IMG/VR virus record: IMGVR_UViG_3300033153_002462
Coordinates: 1-31,479 of that record
Length of the DNA stretch: 31,479 bases
Strand: one strand, 5' to 3'
Source: a virus
The first letter of the stretch is position 1. Every line of letters begins with the position of its first letter. Positions 29,098-31,479 of the stretch are shown in pieces. The notes beneath the pieces are model-generated. The model made no database searches. It saw only the letters and a program-made list of their open reading frames with translations, and had not been told where the DNA came from. The position numbers were made by a program, and so were the translations under genes.

Positions 29098-31022
29098 TGG
29101 CAACCCTCAAAACACTAGGCAAAGACATGACCAACCTCACGGGGTGCGTGGTGGATGGTGATGACTTGCGCCTCACAGCTCCGACTATGCAAGCTACGGT
29201 TGCACTTGACGCTACTGTGGGCAATGCGCTTGATCAGAGTACAGCGGTTGAGAATGTGTCAGCAGACATGGCAGGCTCGTACATTGACAACGCATCCCCC
29301 GTGACGGTTGCGTCTCCAGACGCATCCCCCGCGTCTCCTAATTTTAACGCTGAGTATGCGTTTAATACCACCCTATCCCTTACCGGATCATATCAATTAA
29401 CATCGTACCTTATGGCCGGTAACGTGAACGGCAGAATTTGCGTAGACATGGGGGCGAGCGTCACTCTTTACGGGGTGCGGATTTCTAATCTACATGATAC
29501 CGGTGGAGCAACAGCGAGAGGTATAAAAAACTCAACTATATATCTATCTGACAACGCTGGTGATTTTACTGCTACTTACGGAACAGACATAGCAATGTCT
29601 CAGGCGTGGAGCGGGGTAGTTTCCGAACATACCGCAGTTGACGAAGCTGATTGGCAAGACATATCATTTACGCAGATTACAAGTGGGCGGTATTTAATAA
29701 TTGAGTTTTCTGACAATTGGGGAGACCCGTCATTTGCCGGAATGCGCAGGGTACAACTTCAGGAGGGTATAACAAAACCGTCTATCTCATACGACCGCAC
29801 GATAGACGCAGGTGCAACCAGCTATGAGACTGTTGGTGATCTAACAGCCCTGAAAGCATCCGCTGACACAGGCCATCAACTTCAGAACTTCAAGTTGAAC
29901 GGCACCGGAGTAATCGGGGCCTTGGTCAATTTCTTCTCCATTGACAACTACAGCGCAGACGTAATTCCTCCCGCAGACCCGACAGGAGCGAGAGGTATTT
30001 CATCCGAAGTCTGGGCGATGTGGTGGGAGCAGTCACCGGAAGGTTCCGACATTGTTGCTCATCTTCGCAGGGATGTCAGTGGAGTTATTTGGTATCTCGC
30101 TAAGGTCGGTGGAATGCCCGTTTGGGTTGATTCCCTCCCGGCTGAGTTCTGGACTTTCTCTCGTGGTAGTGCCACAGCAGATAACAAGAGCAATGCGTGG
30201 GAAGAGGATAATATCCTAGTAGGGTTTGAAGGATACTATGCGAGATTCAGAGATCTATCAGATAATGATTCTGCTTGGACTTTGGTAAGTGCGATTGATC
30301 CCGGAAGTAAACCGGATGCCCTTACCAGCCTTACCGTTCTATCAGTCGGGGATGGCACTGTTACCATTGCGGTAGTAACTCCGAACCCTACCGATAAGGT
30401 CTTCTTGAGGATGAGGAATGCAACCGATGGCGAAGGATGGGGTGCTGAGAGCGTCACACATGACCGTGAAGGCAGTGGCAATATCGTTGTGACCTCATTG
30501 ACCAATAAAGATCTATATGGGTTCTCAGGGTACATTAACAATGGTTCATGCGATAGCGATTGGGCTACACCAGTACCAGCAAGGCCGGTATCCAGTGTAG
30601 GCTTGGGCGGTTCCATCATGGGATTGTACCTATCTGAGCTTAAGACACTGATCGAGGCAAGCGACATATTCAAGTGGATTGGATATTCTCTTGATGATAT
30701 TCCTACTGCTTATCATCCCGCTTGTGTGATCGTGTGTGATGAAGATCCTGAGCCTGCGGGTGAGGAGACAAATGCAAGTGTGGCTAAGATATTCACGTTT
30801 AAATTGATCGTAGATATTCGCAGTAGGCAGAAGCCTACCGAGGAAATCTTGATTATTCGTGAACAAGTTAGTACCATACTCAGAGATCATAGATTTACCG
30901 TTGAGGGTCATTACGATACTGACCTAGAGAGCGGAGAGATTGAAGAGCCAAATAGACAGGGCGGGTTATTCGTTCACCGTAGTCACCTCATTTTGAAGTG
31001 CTACGCAAGAGTTGCAAGGTAA
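29097..31022 (+). CDS. Tail-terminator-like domain fused to large beta-rich N-terminal region
   Basis: This is a 641-residue protein. Residues 508-641 (from MGLYLSELKTLI; KIFTFKLIVDIRSRQ; LREQVSTILRDH; VHRSHLILKCYAR) have the size and pattern of a siphovirus/myovirus tail terminator or neck protein, and the position before the tail-tube gene agrees. The first about 500 residues are unusual for this slot. About 85-225 resemble a discoidin/galactose-binding jelly roll (NGRICVDMG, TIYLSDNAGDF, SGRYLIIEFSDN). About 290-500 contain fibronectin-III/Ig-like strands (PPADPTGARG, SLTVLSVGDGTVTIAV). These domains may decorate the neck and bind host surface sugars. An internal start at 30618 has no ribosome site, so a fused product is likely. 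Confidence 0.7.
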   Translation: MATLKTLGKDMTNLTGCVVDGDDLRLTAPTMQATVALDATVGNALDQSTAVENVSADMAGSYIDNASPVTVASPDASPASPNFNAEYAFNTTLSLTGSYQLTSYLMAGNVNGRICVDMGASVTLYGVRISNLHDTGGATARGIKNSTIYLSDNAGDFTATYGTDIAMSQAWSGVVSEHTAVDEADWQDISFTQITSGRYLIIEFSDNWGDPSFAGMRRVQLQEGITKPSISYDRTIDAGATSYETVGDLTALKASADTGHQLQNFKLNGTGVIGALVNFFSIDNYSADVIPPADPTGARGISSEVWAMWWEQSPEGSDIVAHLRRDVSGVIWYLAKVGGMPVWVDSLPAEFWTFSRGSATADNKSNAWEEDNILVGFEGYYARFRDLSDNDSAWTLVSAIDPGSKPDALTSLTVLSVGDGTVTIAVVTPNPTDKVFLRMRNATDGEGWGAESVTHDREGSGNIVVTSLTNKDLYGFSGYINNGSCDSDWATPVPARPVSSVGLGGSIMGLYLSELKTLIEASDIFKWIGYSLDDIPTAYHPACVIVCDEDPEPAGEETNASVAKIFTFKLIVDIRSRQKPTEEILIIREQVSTILRDHRFTVEGHYDTDLESGEIEEPNRQGGLFVHRSHLILKCYARVAR

Positions 31023-31034
31023 AGGAGCAAGACA

Positions 31035-31479
31035 ATGGGTGTTTCGCCACTGGTTGGAAAAACCACAGTAGTACAGGCCGGGATTGAGTCTGTTGAAGGA
31101 ACTCTGGTTCCTGCGACCGTTAAGCTGGAAGTACTCAGTGAGACTCTTAGCACGAAGGCAACCAAGTCCGAGGATCATGGTATCCGTGGATCGTTGCAGA
31201 GGTTTGAGGATAACTCACAGGTGACTCGTAAGGATCATTCTGGCGAGATCGTCATGCTCTGTCGCTTCGGTGATATTGATTTCCTGAGTACGTTCATCTT
31301 CGGTGGTGCTGATGGTGCTTATGCACAGGAAGCCAAGACCGCCACTCTTGAGATCCAGAGAGGTACGACCGTTTACATCTTTGCTGGTGTGAAGGTCGAT
31401 GAGTGGTCTATGGAAATGACCAGTGGTGAAGCTATCAAGATCACCATGAGCGTAGTCGCTTACACTCGGACTACTGGCA
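31035..31479 (+). CDS. Major tail tube protein, N-terminal part
   Basis: The reading frame runs open to the window edge, giving 148 residues. AAAGGAG lies closely before the ATG at 31035. Beta-rich segments (VQAGIESVEGTLVPATVKLEV, FGDIDFLSTFIFGGADG, EIQRGTTVYIFAGVKVDEWSMEM) look like a phage tail tube subunit, which stacks as hexamers around the DNA channel. The position after a tail terminator is standard. The class of tail (contractile or not) cannot be decided here. Confidence 0.75.
   Translation, partial: MGVSPLVGKTTVVQAGIESVEGTLVPATVKLEVLSETLSTKATKSEDHGIRGSLQRFEDNSQVTRKDHSGEIVMLCRFGDIDFLSTFIFGGADGAYAQEAKTATLEIQRGTTVYIFAGVKVDEWSMEMTSGEAIKITMSVVAYTRTTG

Noticed and set aside
1-31479. CRISPR arrays and insertion sequences
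   Set aside because: No evenly spaced short repeats, no transposase gene and no terminal inverted repeats with target duplications were seen.

Overview
The window is part of the genome of a tailed double-stranded DNA bacteriophage (Caudoviricetes-like), all on the + strand. The evidence is a standard phage order: recombination and replication genes, then small and large terminase, portal, Mu F-like minor head protein, protease/scaffold, capsid decoration protein, major capsid protein, head-tail joining genes, tail terminator and tail tube. Genes are short and tightly packed, often with overlapping stop and start codons (ATGA, TAATG), and almost all have Shine-Dalgarno sites. Seven near-consensus sigma70 promoters suggest a bacterial host whose RNA polymerase reads TTGACA/TATAAT-type sites. 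The host cannot be named from the sequence. No lysogeny integrase, repressor or rRNA/tRNA gene was recognised. Both ends are cut inside genes.

Layout. (1) 1-2.7 kb: recombination module with a Sak4-like ATPase, a PD-(D/E)XK nuclease, an SSB-like protein with an acidic tail and an HNH/DUF968-like zinc protein. (2) 2.7-5.2 kb: a noncoding stretch that can fold into two pseudoknots, an HNH endonuclease, a winged-helix replication protein and a DnaC-like helicase loader. (3) 5.2-9.3 kb: two promoter-led operons, one ending in RusA and one encoding a MoxR-type AAA+ ATPase with a probable vWA-like partner. (4) 9.3-15.5 kb: ParB-like protein, TAGT-like glycosyltransferase, terminase subunits, portal and minor head protein. 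(5) 15.6-23.1 kb: an unusual block of 27 small accessory genes, mostly unknown, inserted between the minor head gene and the capsid genes. (6) 23.1-23.75 kb: a gene-free stretch with a promoter, a small RNA ending in a terminator, and a larger, strongly self-complementary region. (7) 23.75-31.5 kb: capsid and tail-joining genes, including a tail-terminator-like domain fused behind about 500 residues of beta-rich, surface-type domains.

The most striking observation is at 21.87-22.77 kb. Small genes are separated by imperfect palindromes that begin ACCTAAC and end GTTAGGT. These match the RYYYAAC...GTTRRRY architecture, orientation and spacing of integron attC sites, and the first gene's stop codon lies inside the left core site. 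This looks like a short array of integron gene cassettes, without a visible integrase, carried in a phage genome. Other points of interest are at least four strongly structured noncoding regions, a promoter family with a shared TATGGTATATT-type -10 region, a pair of tandem Cys/His-rich paralogues, and a 23-nt direct repeat that brackets one small gene.
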